64,000 nt of DNA from Notoacmeibacter ruber. Lineage in GTDB: Bacteria; Pseudomonadota; Alphaproteobacteria; Rhizobiales; Rhizobiaceae. The stretch lies in contig NZ_RCWN01000001.1 in the NCBI RefSeq assembly GCF_003668555.1, positions 1,784,501 to 1,848,500 on the forward strand. The letters are read 5' to 3'. The position numbers and the translations under genes were made by a program. The notes beneath the pieces were generated by a model. That model ran no database searches. It worked only from the letters and a program-made list of their open reading frames with translations, and had not been told where the DNA came from. Positions 53,799-62,475 of the stretch are shown piece by piece; the first letter of the stretch is position 1; every line of letters begins with the position of its first letter.

Positions 53799-55698
53799 TC
53801 GACTGACCCGCCGACAGAAGGCGGCAGCTCTACTGGCTGTTGACATTCTGTTGGTGCCGCCCTGCTGGTTCGCTGCGCTGGTCCTGCGCCTGAACGACTT
53901 CACACCGCGCTTCTGGATCGCGAACAGCGTAGAGGGGGTCATATTCGCGACCGCACTGTCGATCGCATTCGCCATCGGCCTGCGCATTCACAGAATTCAA
54001 CTTTCGACCTTCGGCAGCACCGGCGTTCTTCGAACCGCCATTTGGTCGATCGGCGTTGGCATTACCGTCTTTCTGGCAAACCTTTTCCTCCCGCTTGGCG
54101 CACCTCGTACCGTGCCGCTGATCTTCGGCCTTCTGCTCCTGGTGAGCGCACTCGGCCTGCGTCTTGTCATGCGGGTTTGGCTCGATCACAGCCGCCGTAG
54201 TCATTCGGACCGTAAACCGGTCGCCATTTACGGCGCGGGCGCCGGCGGTGTTCAATTGGCCTCGGCACTCCGCCGTTCCAAAGAATACCGTCCGGTTCTC
54301 TTCATCGATGACAAACCGGGCCTTCGAGGCGCGACGATCGTCGGACTTCGGGTCGTCGGCCCTGATTCGCTCTCTCCCCTGGCTGCCGCGGGACGCTTTC
54401 AGTCGGTCTTCCTGGCGATTCCCTCCTTGCCACCTCCCGCACGGCGCCGCCTGCTTCGTACGATCAGCGAGGCCAAGGTCGAGGTTCTGGAATTACCATC
54501 CTATCTCGAGATCATTCGCGCGGGCGGCGTGATGCCCGCTGTCCGACATGTCGAGACCGACGATCTGCTCAATCGCCCCCATGTCGACTTGAAATCTGAC
54601 AGAATCGGCGAAGCCTACCGCGGCGAAACCATCATGGTGACGGGTGCGGGCGGATCGATCGGTTCAGAGCTTTGCCGACGCATCGTTCAGGTCTCGCCAC
54701 GCCGGCTCGTTTTATTCGAAGTGTCGGAATTCGCTCTTTACAACATCGCAAGAGAACTCGAACCGCTCGCACGCGAGCGGGATATCGAGATCGTCAGTTG
54801 TCTGGGCTCGGTCCAGGACATTGAACGCATCCGTCAGGTCATCATCGAACACGGCGTCACGAATATTTTTCATGCCGCGGCCTACAAGCACGTCCCGATG
54901 GTCGAGGATAACGTCCTGGAAGGCGCCAAGAACAACATTCTCGGCACCATGCTGACCGCGAAAGCCGCCGGAGAACTCTCAATCGAACGCTTCATTCTCG
55001 TCTCGACCGACAAGGCCGTTCGACCGACGAACGTGATGGGCGCGACCAAACGCATGGCCGAGATTGCAATACAGATCCAGCAGGCCCTTTTTCCAGACAC
55101 CACTTACGCCACGGTGCGCTTCGGCAATGTGATCGGCTCATCCGGATCGGTCATCCCTCTGTTTCGCGAGCAGATCGAGGGTGGTGGACCGGTCACGGTG
55201 ACCGACCCGGAGGTGACACGCTATTTCATGTCGATTCCGGAAGCGGCCCGCCTCGTGATGCTTGCTGGCGCGTTCGCCGAGGGGGCGGAGGTGTTCCTTC
55301 TGGACATGGGCGAACCCGTTCGCATCGTCGACCTTGCCCGCCGCATGATTGAATTGTCCGGCCTGACTGTACGCGACGACGACACGCCCGACGGCGATAT
55401 CGAGATACAGATTACGGGGCTACGTCCGGGCGAGAAGCTCTATGAAGAGCTACTCATCGGCACTAACAGCCTGCCGACGCCGCATCCGAAAATTCTGCGA
55501 GCCCGTGAGGACGCTCCTGTACCGCGAAACGATCTCCTCGACAGAATCGCGGAGACCATCGCGCAAGGCGACCGGCACGGTCTCATTGGCCTTTTGGTGG
55601 AATATGTCGACGGCTACAGGCTGTCTGAACCTTGCCCCCGCGTGACCGGGCCAGGTCTGATCAACCACCCCGACGACCCCCACCGCCCCGACGCTTGA
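53782..55698 (+). CDS. Membrane UDP-GlcNAc 4,6-dehydratase (PglF/WbpM/CapD family)
   Basis: 638 residues. Four membrane segments in the first 120 residues (AALLAVDILLVPPCWFAALV and following), a CoA-binding-like Rossmann domain (VAIYGAGAGGVQLASALR), then the dehydratase domain from about residue 280 with NAD motif IMVTGAGGSIGSELCRRI and FHAAAYKHVPMVEDNVLE. The active site is LVSTDKAVRPTNVMGATKRM, with the TDKA in place of the usual YxxxK tyrosine, as is normal for this subfamily. It makes UDP-4-keto-6-deoxy-GlcNAc, the first step of bacillosamine synthesis. Overlaps the aminotransferase by 17 bases. Confidence 0.93.
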   Translation: MHRYVDRLTRRQKAAALLAVDILLVPPCWFAALVLRLNDFTPRFWIANSVEGVIFATALSIAFAIGLRIHRIQLSTFGSTGVLRTAIWSIGVGITVFLANLFLPLGAPRTVPLIFGLLLLVSALGLRLVMRVWLDHSRRSHSDRKPVAIYGAGAGGVQLASALRRSKEYRPVLFIDDKPGLRGATIVGLRVVGPDSLSPLAAAGRFQSVFLAIPSLPPPARRRLLRTISEAKVEVLELPSYLEIIRAGGVMPAVRHVETDDLLNRPHVDLKSDRIGEAYRGETIMVTGAGGSIGSELCRRIVQVSPRRLVLFEVSEFALYNIARELEPLARERDIEIVSCLGSVQDIERIRQVIIEHGVTNIFHAAAYKHVPMVEDNVLEGAKNNILGTMLTAKAAGELSIERFILVSTDKAVRPTNVMGATKRMAEIAIQIQQALFPDTTYATVRFGNVIGSSGSVIPLFREQIEGGGPVTVTDPEVTRYFMSIPEAARLVMLAGAFAEGAEVFLLDMGEPVRIVDLARRMIELSGLTVRDDDTPDGDIEIQITGLRPGEKLYEELLIGTNSLPTPHPKILRAREDAPVPRNDLLDRIAETIAQGDRHGLIGLLVEYVDGYRLSEPCPRVTGPGLINHPDDPHRPDA

Positions 55699-55777
55699 AC
55701 AAGCTCATTGGGCGGGCGCTCGCATCTTCCACACCAACGCGCTTCGAAACTGTCAGAACTTTTTATCTGATGATGGG

Positions 55778-55854
55778 TGGTGGGCCCGGAGGGACTCGAA
55801 CCCCCAACCAAGCGGTTATGAGCCGCCGGCTCTAACCAATTGAGCTACAGGCCC
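55778..55854 (-). tRNA. tRNA with CAT anticodon (tRNA-Ile2 or elongator tRNA-Met)
   Basis: Minus strand folds as a tRNA: acceptor GGGCCTG/CGGGCCC, D arm GCTCAATTGGTTAGAGC, anticodon stem GGCGG/CCGCT with loop CTCATAA (anticodon CAT), T arm GGGGGTTCGAGTCCCTC, and encoded CCA at the 3' end (55778-55780). Length 77 with CCA. CAT is read as Met, or as Ile after lysidine modification. The acceptor GGGCC and anticodon-stem bases look like tRNA-Ile2, but I cannot settle this by eye. It is not initiator tRNA (no CGGGTTCGAAT-type features and a normal first pair). Confidence 0.93.
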
Positions 55855-55979
55855 GACCCGTCCTCCGCATAGAGATTTCATGCGCCGCCTGCAAGCATCC
55901 AAATGACATCGTTGACGCCGTAATCCTGCCGTTCTGATTGGCGAATTTCCCCGTTCCATTTCAACAATTGGATGATCTC

Positions 55980-56747
55980 ATGAATTTGCCGTCTTCTCTT
56001 TCCACTTCGCGCTCCTGCGGCCTGGCCTTTGCTGCCGTGCTGGCTCTTGGCGCATCGTCCCCCGCACTCGCCCAAGATCAAAATCCGGTGCCCTCGATCA
56101 GCGTCTCGGCGGAGGGATCGGCCAGCGCCGTGCCGGACATGGCCATCACCCGTTTTACCGTTTTGCGAGAGGCAGATGACACCGTCGAGGCGATGGACGC
56201 CGCCAACAAGGCGATGGCCGATGTCATCGCCGCCATGAAGGAGTTCGGTATCGCGGCCCGCGACCTGCAGACGGCCGGCTTCAATGTCCGACCGATCTAT
56301 GACAATCGCCCCCGCAAACCTGTCGATAACGGCGAAGATGAGGGCCCGCGCATTACCGGCTATACAGTTTCCAACACTTTGACCGTGCGTATCCGCGATC
56401 TCGCCAAAACGGGAGAGATCCTGAGCAAGGCCATCGAACTGGGCGTCAATGCGGATGGAAATCTCAGCCTTACCAGCGCCGATCCCGATCAATATCTGGA
56501 GGAAGCGCGGCGTGATGCCGTTGAGCAGGCCATGGATAAGGCGCGCACGCTGGCCGAAGCAGCCAAAGTCAGCCTTGGCGATATTCTTTCGATCGAGGAA
56601 GGCGGTTACTCCCGTCCGCCTATGCCTATGGGCCGGATGGAGATGAAGATGGCTGACACTTCGGCGCCCGTTCCGGTTGAGGCGGGTGAGAACGAATACA
56701 CCGTCACCGTCAGCATGAAGATCGCCATCGACCGGTCGGAACAGTAA
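55980..56747 (+). CDS. SIMPL-domain (DUF541) periplasmic protein
   Basis: 255 residues. Signal peptide (core LAFAAVLALGASSPALA, cleavage before QDQNP). The SIMPL domain shows ISVSAEGSASAVPDMAITRF, AANKAMADVIAAMKEFGIAA, LQTAGFNVRPIYD and GYTVSNTLTVRIRDLAKTG. Members are oxidative-stress-related (BP26/OMP28 of Brucella is a well known immunogen). GATGATCTC lies upstream; the ATG at 55980 is chosen because it begins the signal peptide. A terminator hairpin follows. Confidence 0.92.
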   Translation: MNLPSSLSTSRSCGLAFAAVLALGASSPALAQDQNPVPSISVSAEGSASAVPDMAITRFTVLREADDTVEAMDAANKAMADVIAAMKEFGIAARDLQTAGFNVRPIYDNRPRKPVDNGEDEGPRITGYTVSNTLTVRIRDLAKTGEILSKAIELGVNADGNLSLTSADPDQYLEEARRDAVEQAMDKARTLAEAAKVSLGDILSIEEGGYSRPPMPMGRMEMKMADTSAPVPVEAGENEYTVTVSMKIAIDRSEQ

Positions 56748-56761
56748 TTCCGGTATGAGAA

Positions 56762-56788
56762 GAGCCTGGCGCGAGATGTGCCAGGCTC
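56762..56788. terminator. Hairpin terminator after the SIMPL gene
   Basis: Perfect inverted repeat of 9 (GAGCCTGGC, loop of 9, GCCAGGCTC), 15 bases past the stop, followed by TTCAT. Nearly symmetrical, so it could serve the convergent small secreted protein gene too. Confidence 0.75.
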
Positions 56789-56815
56789 GTTCATGAATTC
56801 CAGGTTTTGTCGCCC

Positions 56816-57175
56816 TCAGCGAATACGCGGACAGCCGCGAGCATTCGCAAAGGTCACGACGGTGCGATAGCCGTGGCGCTTTCCGGCCACGCGAACGACC
56901 CGGTGATTGCGGCGCACGACATGAGCGCGACGAAGACCGTGACGGTGTGCTGCCTTGCGCACAGCCTGGCCGGACCGGCAGACGCCGCGTCCGTAAGCGC
57001 GAGCGCGGTGATGACGGCGGGCGCGACGGTCATGCCGATCGCCGATGCTGAAGTAGATACCACCCGAACCGGCGACGACACGCAGATCGGAAGCGTTCGC
57101 CGGGGCTGAAACACCGGCTATGGTACCGAGAGCGATGGCGGCGGACAGGGCGACATTGCGAAGGGATTTGAACAT
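56816..57175 (-). CDS. Small secreted Arg/His-rich protein, function unknown
   Basis: 119 residues. Signal peptide (AALSAAIALGTIAGVSAPANA-type, cut before SDLRV), then a very basic mature part rich in Arg and His (DRRARRHHRARAYGRG, VRRNHRVVRVAGKRHGY) with two Cys. A ribosome site AAGGAGC is present before the ATG (at 57175). Such basic periplasmic proteins are frequent and undescribed in Rhizobiales. I do not recognise it. The signal peptide and the ribosome site make it a real gene. Confidence 0.75.
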   Translation of the reverse strand: MFKSLRNVALSAAIALGTIAGVSAPANASDLRVVAGSGGIYFSIGDRHDRRARRHHRARAYGRGVCRSGQAVRKAAHRHGLRRAHVVRRNHRVVRVAGKRHGYRTVVTFANARGCPRIR

Positions 57176-57272
57176 GGTCTTGCTCCTTTGGCTCTTGTGA
57201 GGCGACCAGTTCGCCGCCCTTTGTAGGGAGCCTTATGAAGGAGCACGTCTGAACTGGCTTCGAACCAGCCGT

Positions 57273-57875
57273 TCATTCACCATTCAGGTCACGGAGCCAC
57301 AGCGTCAGCGTGTGGTCCGACTCGTCGCTATGCCCTCTCTCGCGCCAGGAAATATGAGCCTTCGGTCCATCGATTTTCCGATAGCCGCGTGTTCGCCAGA
57401 ACGGCTCCAGGGACCGCGCGTCTGACGGGCGTCGCGGGTCGTCGGGTTGGCGATCCACGGCGCAGAACATACTGGCGCGAAAGCCCTGGCGCATCGCTTC
57501 AGCTTCGCGCATGTCGAAAAAGCGGTGGCCAATACCCGATCCCCGATACTCCGAAAGCAGAACGGATTCGCTGAGATAGAAGATCGCAGCCGGATCAAGG
57601 TCGAGCGCTCTCACAGGCTCGGCGATATCATCCATGTGCTGAACAAGCGGTGCGGCCGTTGCCGCGCCGACCAACTGGTCGCCATCGAAAGCCGCGGCGA
57701 CGAAGGCGCCCTCACCGGCCAGGAAATGACCAAGATACCGCGCCTCATATTCGCGATCACCCTCATAGAGATAAGGCCAATCCGCGAAGACTTTGATCCG
57801 TAGAGCCGCCAGTCCGTCGACCAGACTGCCGGCCTCAGCACCGCGATAAGCCTGGAGGCGAATGTCGGAAGACAT
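57273..57875 (-). CDS. GNAT-family N-acetyltransferase
   Basis: 200 residues with a GNAT core: the acetyl-CoA region LSESVLLSEYRGSGIGHRFF around residue 110, and AYRGAEAGSLVDGLAALRIK at the N-terminus. The C-terminal FWRTRGYRKIDGPKAHISWR fits. Substrate unknown. The upstream gene (SnoaL-like) ends four bases before its start, so they are one transcript. Confidence 0.88.
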   Translation of the reverse strand: MSSDIRLQAYRGAEAGSLVDGLAALRIKVFADWPYLYEGDREYEARYLGHFLAGEGAFVAAAFDGDQLVGAATAAPLVQHMDDIAEPVRALDLDPAAIFYLSESVLLSEYRGSGIGHRFFDMREAEAMRQGFRASMFCAVDRQPDDPRRPSDARSLEPFWRTRGYRKIDGPKAHISWRERGHSDESDHTLTLWLRDLNGE

Positions 57876-57879
57876 TCCG

Positions 57880-58293
57880 TCAGGCGCCCCGCACCTGACG
57901 CTGCCAGTCGGCCATGTTGTAATAGATCGTCACACGACTGATCGTATCCCCATCGACCACAAAGAAGAGCCCGGCAGAGAGCGAATAGGACTGGTCGCTC
58001 GCCTCGGGCTGGTCGGGCGCCGTCTCGAGATAGCGGCCACGCACCGTGACTTCGGCGGCAGCCCGGTTCCCCGTTTCATCGGTCATGATGACGACATCGC
58101 CGAGTTGCTCGTCATAATAGCGGCTATTCTCGACGAGAAACCGGTGGAAGGCATCCCGGCCGATCTGCCTGTCACCCTGATTGACATCGTGGGCCACATC
58201 CTCGCCGACCATCGCCGCCATGCCATCCCAGTCGGACTCGTTGAAGCGGTCGATATATGTCTCGATCAGTTTGCGTGTTTGTTCGGCGCTCAT
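57880..58293 (-). CDS. SnoaL/NTF2-like protein (ketosteroid isomerase-related)
   Basis: 137 residues, the usual size for this fold. Start TRKLIETYIDRFNESDWDGM is typical, then VNQGDRQIGRDAFHRFLVEN and a final VTIYYNMADWQRQV. It lacks a recognisable catalytic signature beyond the fold, so its substrate is open. AGGAG lies six bases before the ATG. Same transcript as the GNAT gene. Confidence 0.85.
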   Translation of the reverse strand: MSAEQTRKLIETYIDRFNESDWDGMAAMVGEDVAHDVNQGDRQIGRDAFHRFLVENSRYYDEQLGDVVIMTDETGNRAAAEVTVRGRYLETAPDQPEASDQSYSLSAGLFFVVDGDTISRVTIYYNMADWQRQVRGA

Positions 58294-58369
58294 TGACTGC
58301 TCCTGTCTCCCATGGCTTTGCGGAAAAATGCCGCGGAAGCCGATCGTTTCAAGAGCTGAAAGCTAAGCG

Positions 58370-58828
58370 TCAGGGCTCTTCGTCGAGAACATAAGGAAAA
58401 TAGTCTTCAGGTTGGTCCAGCTCGGTTTCGGATGCCTTGACCCTTCCCCTCATGCTTTCCCCCTGTCGGTGGATACGATCCGTATCGCCACAGACCAGAT
58501 GGTGCCAGGACGGCAGCGGCTTGCCTTCTGCGATCAGCCTGTAGGCACAGGTCGAAGGAAGCCATGGCAATGTCCGGACCTTCTCCGGCGTCAGGTCGAC
58601 ACAATCGGGCACACGGGCCAGGCGATTGGCATAGTCGCTGCACCTGCAGGTCTTCGCGTCGAACAGTCGGCAACCGACACTGGTCCAGTAGATATCGCCA
58701 GTGTCCTCGTCCTCGAGTTTGGCCAGGCAGCATTTTCCGCAGCCGTCGCAGAGACTTTCCCACTCTTCGGGGGACATCGTCTCCAAGGGCTTCCACGTCC
58801 AGAAAGGAGCTTTTTTCGCATCGTTCAT
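58370..58828 (-). CDS. YcgN-family cysteine-cluster protein (UPF0260)
   Basis: 152 residues from the ATG at 58826-58828, which matches the family length; the frame is open another 39 codons. Cys motif: [18 protein letters not shown], then [19 protein letters not shown] and [19 protein letters not shown]. The eight Cys suggest a metal or iron-sulfur site (the CxxCxxCC type). Cellular role unknown. AAGG sits before the chosen start. Confidence 0.88.
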   Translation of the reverse strand: MNDAKKAPFWTWKPLETMSPEEWESLCDGCGKCCLAKLEDEDTGDIYWTSVGCRLFDAKTCRCSDYANRLARVPDCVDLTPEKVRTLPWLPSTCAYRLIAEGKPLPSWHHLVCGDTDRIHRQGESMRGRVKASETELDQPEDYFPYVLDEEP

Positions 58829-58991
58829 CGTTGCCTTGTCAAAGCGCGGACCGCCAAGGTCAAGGTCTTTTGAGCGGTTGCTCATGCTTGGCATGAAAGA
58901 AAGGTGCCGACGGAACTTGGCCACAATCAGGGCGTTGTTGGGCATTGAAGGGTCGTTTGGGCTTTAGCCCGTAACGTTGTGGGAGATATCC

Positions 58992-61088
58992 TTGAAAAAA
59001 TTTCGCATGAATCTCGTGGCCGGCACCGCGCTAAGCCTTGCCATGGCCAACCCGGCATTTGCTGCCGGTACAACATCTGTCGCGAGCGCGGCCGAGCCGC
59101 TGCTTCTTGCCCAGAGCGACAGTGGTTGCTCCGAGGGTGAAGCGCCGCTTGGTGCAGATGGCGCTTGCGTAGCTGTCGACGCAGACGGAAACCCGATCGA
59201 AGAGGCAGCCCCCGTCGAGGAAGAGGCAGCACCTGTCGAACCCGAAGCTCCACCCGCTGTTGAAGAAACAGTAGAGGAGACGCCCCCGGCGGAAGAGACC
59301 GTCGAGGAAGAGGTTGCGCCAGACGAACCGGTTACCGAGCCTGCTCTCGAAGAGCCCGTTACGGTCGAACCGGCTGAGGCCCCCGCAGCCGAAGAACCGG
59401 TTGCAGAGGAACCCGCTCAGCCGGAAGAACCTGCCGAGGCGCAGGAGACACAGGTCGAGGACCAGACCACCGACACTGCGCCCTCGACGGAAGATGAGGC
59501 CACCCCTGAAGAGCCCGTGGTCGATCAGTCCGAACCAGCTCCGGAAGAGATCGAAGACGCCACGCCGGCTGCCGAAACCACTGAAGAGATGGCTCCGACA
59601 ACTGAGGTTGAAGAGGAGCAGGCGGCTCCCGCGGCGATAGGAGAGCAGCCAGCTGCCGAAACCGAAGCGACCACCGAGACAGACGCCACGACCGAGACGC
59701 CGACTGACCTCGAGCAGAACGTGGATGCGGAGGCCGATACCACGACGGAAGAACGATCCGCCGAGGAAACGACAGCCGAGCAGGAAAGCATTCAGTCTGA
59801 CACAACGGACACAACCGAGGTTCAGGAAGAGCCCGTTACCGACACGTCTGAGAATGTCGAGACGGTCGAACAGCCCGTTGCACCAATGGATGGTGAGGAA
59901 GCCGCCCTCACCGATAGCGGCAAGGAAGCGGGTGTAAGCGCTGAAGGTGAAGCCGAAGCAGCCGCCGAAGCCGAAGAGGCTCCTGCGGGCCAGAGCGAAA
60001 CCGTTGTTGTGACCGAAGAATCGGCCCCTCGGAGTGATGAGGAGGCTCAGGCCGCAGCACTGCCGACAGAGATCGAATCGGTCGAAGCGGAGCAGGGTCA
60101 GGAAATCACGGGAGATGCGGCAGCGAGAGCCGTTGTTCGGCGTCCGCAAGAGCGTGAAGGTTCGCGGGTTGTCGGTCGCTACGGCAATCGCGAGATCGTG
60201 CAGCTTGCAACAGGTGCTCTGGTCGTCGCGACCGTGGCCGCGCTTGCCGCCAACGCCAGCAATAATGCCAATCGTGATGATCGCCGCGACGAATATGTCC
60301 CTCGCTACCGCCGAGGCGCCGAGCGCGTTTATGTTGAAGAGCTTCGTGGTGGCCGGTATCGCGAGACAGTCGAGCGGCGCAATGGCGTTCGCGTCGTGAC
60401 CGTCTACAACGAATATGGCGAAGTTCTGCGCCGGACGCGTATTTCGCCGGACGGCAATGAACGCACGCTGGTCTACGTCCCCCGCGACCGCTGGGACAGC
60501 CTTCGTGACCCGAACTACGATCCGGGCGACGAATTGCCACCTCTCGTCATTCGCATCCCGCGTGATGAGTACATCTTCGATGTCGAGGAGCCGGTATCGG
60601 AAGAGCGCTATTATGACTTCCTTGCCCAGCCGCCGGTCGAGCGCGTGGAGCGTCTCTACTCGGTGGATGAAGTGCGGCGTAGCGCCCGTATCCGCGACAA
60701 GGTTCGGCGCGTCGATCTTGGAACCGTGAATTTCGAGTTCGGCCGGGCCGGTATCGAGGATTCGGAGATCGACGAACTCCAGTCTCTCGCTGAAGCCATG
60801 GAGCGGCTTCTGGATCGCAATCCTGCGGAGGTGTTTCTGATTGAAGGCCATACCGATGCGGTGGGTTCCGATGCGGCCAATCTGGCGCTTTCCGATGCCC
60901 GCGCCGAAAGCGTGGCCTCGGCGCTCACCAATGTCTTCGGTATTCCGCCGGAGAATCTGGAGACCCAGGGGTACGGCGAGCGTTACCTGAAGATCCGTAC
61001 AGAAGATCCGGCCCGTGAGAACCGCCGCGTCGCGGTCCGGCGTATCACGCCTCTGGTTTCACCGGAGCGTATCGCAAGTTCGCGCTAA
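58992..61088 (+). CDS. OmpA-family protein with a long acidic repeat region
   Basis: 698 residues starting at a TTG (GGGAG six bases upstream), chosen because it gives the signal peptide MKKFRMNLVAGTALSLAMAN with cleavage after PAFA. Residues about 60-385 are an acidic, low-complexity region rich in Glu, Ala, Pro and Thr (EEP, VEEEA, TTETD-like units). A hydrophobic patch follows near 415 (ATGALVVATVAALAANASNN). Then a region with REYVPRYRRGAERVY-like basic sequence leads to the C-terminal OmpA domain (about 575-698): VNFEFGRAGIEDSEIDELQS, LIEGHTDAVGSDAANLALS, RAESVASALTN and ENRRVAVRRI. The domain should bind peptidoglycan. The acidic spacer likely spans or decorates the periplasm; it has no catalytic motif. 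Confidence 0.9.
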   Translation: MKKFRMNLVAGTALSLAMANPAFAAGTTSVASAAEPLLLAQSDSGCSEGEAPLGADGACVAVDADGNPIEEAAPVEEEAAPVEPEAPPAVEETVEETPPAEETVEEEVAPDEPVTEPALEEPVTVEPAEAPAAEEPVAEEPAQPEEPAEAQETQVEDQTTDTAPSTEDEATPEEPVVDQSEPAPEEIEDATPAAETTEEMAPTTEVEEEQAAPAAIGEQPAAETEATTETDATTETPTDLEQNVDAEADTTTEERSAEETTAEQESIQSDTTDTTEVQEEPVTDTSENVETVEQPVAPMDGEEAALTDSGKEAGVSAEGEAEAAAEAEEAPAGQSETVVVTEESAPRSDEEAQAAALPTEIESVEAEQGQEITGDAAARAVVRRPQEREGSRVVGRYGNREIVQLATGALVVATVAALAANASNNANRDDRRDEYVPRYRRGAERVYVEELRGGRYRETVERRNGVRVVTVYNEYGEVLRRTRISPDGNERTLVYVPRDRWDSLRDPNYDPGDELPPLVIRIPRDEYIFDVEEPVSEERYYDFLAQPPVERVERLYSVDEVRRSARIRDKVRRVDLGTVNFEFGRAGIEDSEIDELQSLAEAMERLLDRNPAEVFLIEGHTDAVGSDAANLALSDARAESVASALTNVFGIPPENLETQGYGERYLKIRTEDPARENRRVAVRRITPLVSPERIASSR

Positions 61089-61125
61089 CTTGCTGAGGCC
61101 GGCTTTCCAGCCTCATTGAAAAACG

Positions 61126-61161
61126 AACGGCCAGCCGGAACTCCATAGCCGGCTGGCCGTT
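61126..61161 (+). terminator. Rho-independent terminator after the OmpA-family gene
   Basis: Perfect 13-bp stem (AACGGCCAGCCGG / CCGGCTGGCCGTT) with a 10-base loop, followed by TTCTC. The strongest hairpin in the window. Confidence 0.9.
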
Positions 61162-61203
61162 TTCTCTCGAATAGAGCGCCAACTGCGGCGCCGAGGGAAT
61201 GAG

Positions 61204-61476
61204 ATGTCACCGGACCACCATATCGATCCCGCAATGGAACAGCCTATCGGCGGCAGGGCGGTACGACGCCAGCCCGACGTCGCGGCGCGCGGTTCGCTGT
61301 GGTTCTTCACCGGTGTCCTTGCCGTTCTTCTCGTTTTCGGATCATTGTGGATGGGAGGCGTCGTGCCAGCTTCGCTTTTGCAAGGCGATGTCAAGGCGAT
61401 TTCCCCCCAGATCGCAGATAGCACGATCGACACGAGTTCGCGCACCGGTTCCACCTCGCTTCTCGACAAGCAGTAA
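61204..61476 (+). CDS. Small single-pass membrane protein, unknown
   Basis: 90 residues with one membrane segment at about residues 32-52 (LWFFTGVLAVLLVFGSLWMG) and a polar tail. GAGGGA lies 7 bases before the ATG. No motif recognised. Between the terminator and the convergent yjbQ gene, it stands alone; real by ribosome site and hydrophobic pattern. Confidence 0.7.
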   Translation: MSPDHHIDPAMEQPIGGRAVRRQPDVAARGSLWFFTGVLAVLLVFGSLWMGGVVPASLLQGDVKAISPQIADSTIDTSSRTGSTSLLDKQ

Positions 61477-61488
61477 AACCCTCGCTGT

Positions 61489-61914
61489 TTACCCCGGTAG
61501 AAACTGAAGCACGATCTGCCGGCGATGCGGTCTGTCGCGATGCTCGAACAGATAAAGGCCCTGCCAGGTCCCGAGCATCATCCGTCCTTTGTCGACCGGT
61601 ATGGAAAGGGAGACTGCCGTCAATGCCGCTTTGATGTGAGCTGGCATGTCGTCAGGCCCTTCCGAGCGGTGTCGAACCCATCCCATCGACGCATCGTCGC
61701 TCGGCGGCACGATGCGATGAAAGAATTCGCGCAAGTCTCGAACGACATCCGGATCTGCATTTTCCTGAATAAGGAGGGAGCAGGAGGTGTGACGAGTGAA
61801 TACGGTCAAGAGCCCGTCCTCGGCCCCCATATCGCTCAAGGCATCGGCTGCCGCATCGGTGAACTCGTAAAGACCCTGGCCGCCTGTCTCGATCTGAAAT
61901 TGTTGTCTCGGCAT
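61489..61914 (-). CDS. yjbQ: YjbQ / UPF0047 family protein
   Basis: 141 residues, full family length. Marks: GLLTVFTRHTSCSLLIQENA with the conserved HTS, RDLREFFHRIVP, the central HIKAALTAVSLSIPVDKGRM and the closing GTWQGLYLFEHRD. YjbQ proteins have weak thiamin-phosphate-synthase activity; the main cellular role is not settled. Confidence 0.94.
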   Translation of the reverse strand: MPRQQFQIETGGQGLYEFTDAAADALSDMGAEDGLLTVFTRHTSCSLLIQENADPDVVRDLREFFHRIVPPSDDASMGWVRHRSEGPDDMPAHIKAALTAVSLSIPVDKGRMMLGTWQGLYLFEHRDRPHRRQIVLQFLPG

Positions 61915-62081
61915 ATCTCCGTCCCGGCTTGCTGTTGAACCTCAGAACTCTCGGTCTGGCAGTGAAAATGCCGGCTTGTTGATCGAAATCAACCGGACGA
62001 CTTTCCCCAAGGTCTAGCCTTACGACTATGAAATTGGGAGCGTCTCTTGGCTCCCAACGATTGATAAGACGAGAGGCCACC

Positions 62082-62405
62082 ATGCAAAACCATGCCGCCG
62101 CCGAAGAGATCCTGCGCAAACGCAAGCAGGAACTTCAACATCGTCTTTCGGGCATTGATGCGTCCTTCAGCGAGCCAGCACCGGCAGATAGCGAGGAAGC
62201 AGCCGTCGAAGCTGAGGATGATGAGGTTCAGATCGAGCTTGGAGTAAGCGGCGAGACCGAATTGAAGGCGATCGATGCGGCACTTAAGCGGGTCGAAACC
62301 GGGATTTACGGCGTCTGCCTGCATTGCGGCACCGCAATCGACGAAAAGCGGCTGGAGGTTATTCCCTGGACGCCGTTCTGCCGGAACTGCGCACAGACGC
62401 TCTGA
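62082..62405 (+). CDS. DksA/TraR-type zinc-finger protein
   Basis: 107 residues. N-terminal coiled coil (AAAEEILRKRKQELQHRL) and C-terminal C4 zinc finger CLHCG ... CRNC with a 17-residue gap, typical of DksA/TraR. Short and with an acidic middle (EAAVEAEDDEVQIELG), so it is a DksA-like paralogue rather than full DksA. It may bind RNA polymerase. The ATG at 62082 has GAGAGG upstream. The terminator overlaps the mscS end. Confidence 0.88.
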   Translation: MQNHAAAEEILRKRKQELQHRLSGIDASFSEPAPADSEEAAVEAEDDEVQIELGVSGETELKAIDAALKRVETGIYGVCLHCGTAIDEKRLEVIPWTPFCRNCAQTL

Positions 62406-62438
62406 TATTTCAGACACTCGCTCGGAGGGGGCGAAGAG

Positions 62439-62475
62439 GCCAGCCCGGTGATGCTCATTCGGAGCCCGGGCTGGC
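62439..62475 (+). terminator. Terminator after the DksA-like gene, shared with mscS end
   Basis: Ten-base stem (GCCAGCCCGG / CCGGGCTGGC) with a 17-base loop, followed by TTCTTTTTC. The loop and right arm include the last codons and the stop of the convergent mscS-like gene. So the same hairpin ends the rightward transcript while being coding on the other strand. Confidence 0.8.

Noticed and set aside
55778..55854. tRNA as an integration site for the polysaccharide locus
   Set aside because: No integrase, direct repeat of the tRNA end or mobility gene was seen near it.
59031..60851. 606-codon open frame on the minus strand
   Set aside because: It is the shadow of the acidic GAA/GAG/GCC-rich OmpA gene. 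Its product is Gly/Leu/Phe/Arg-rich without any domain, and it has no ribosome site.
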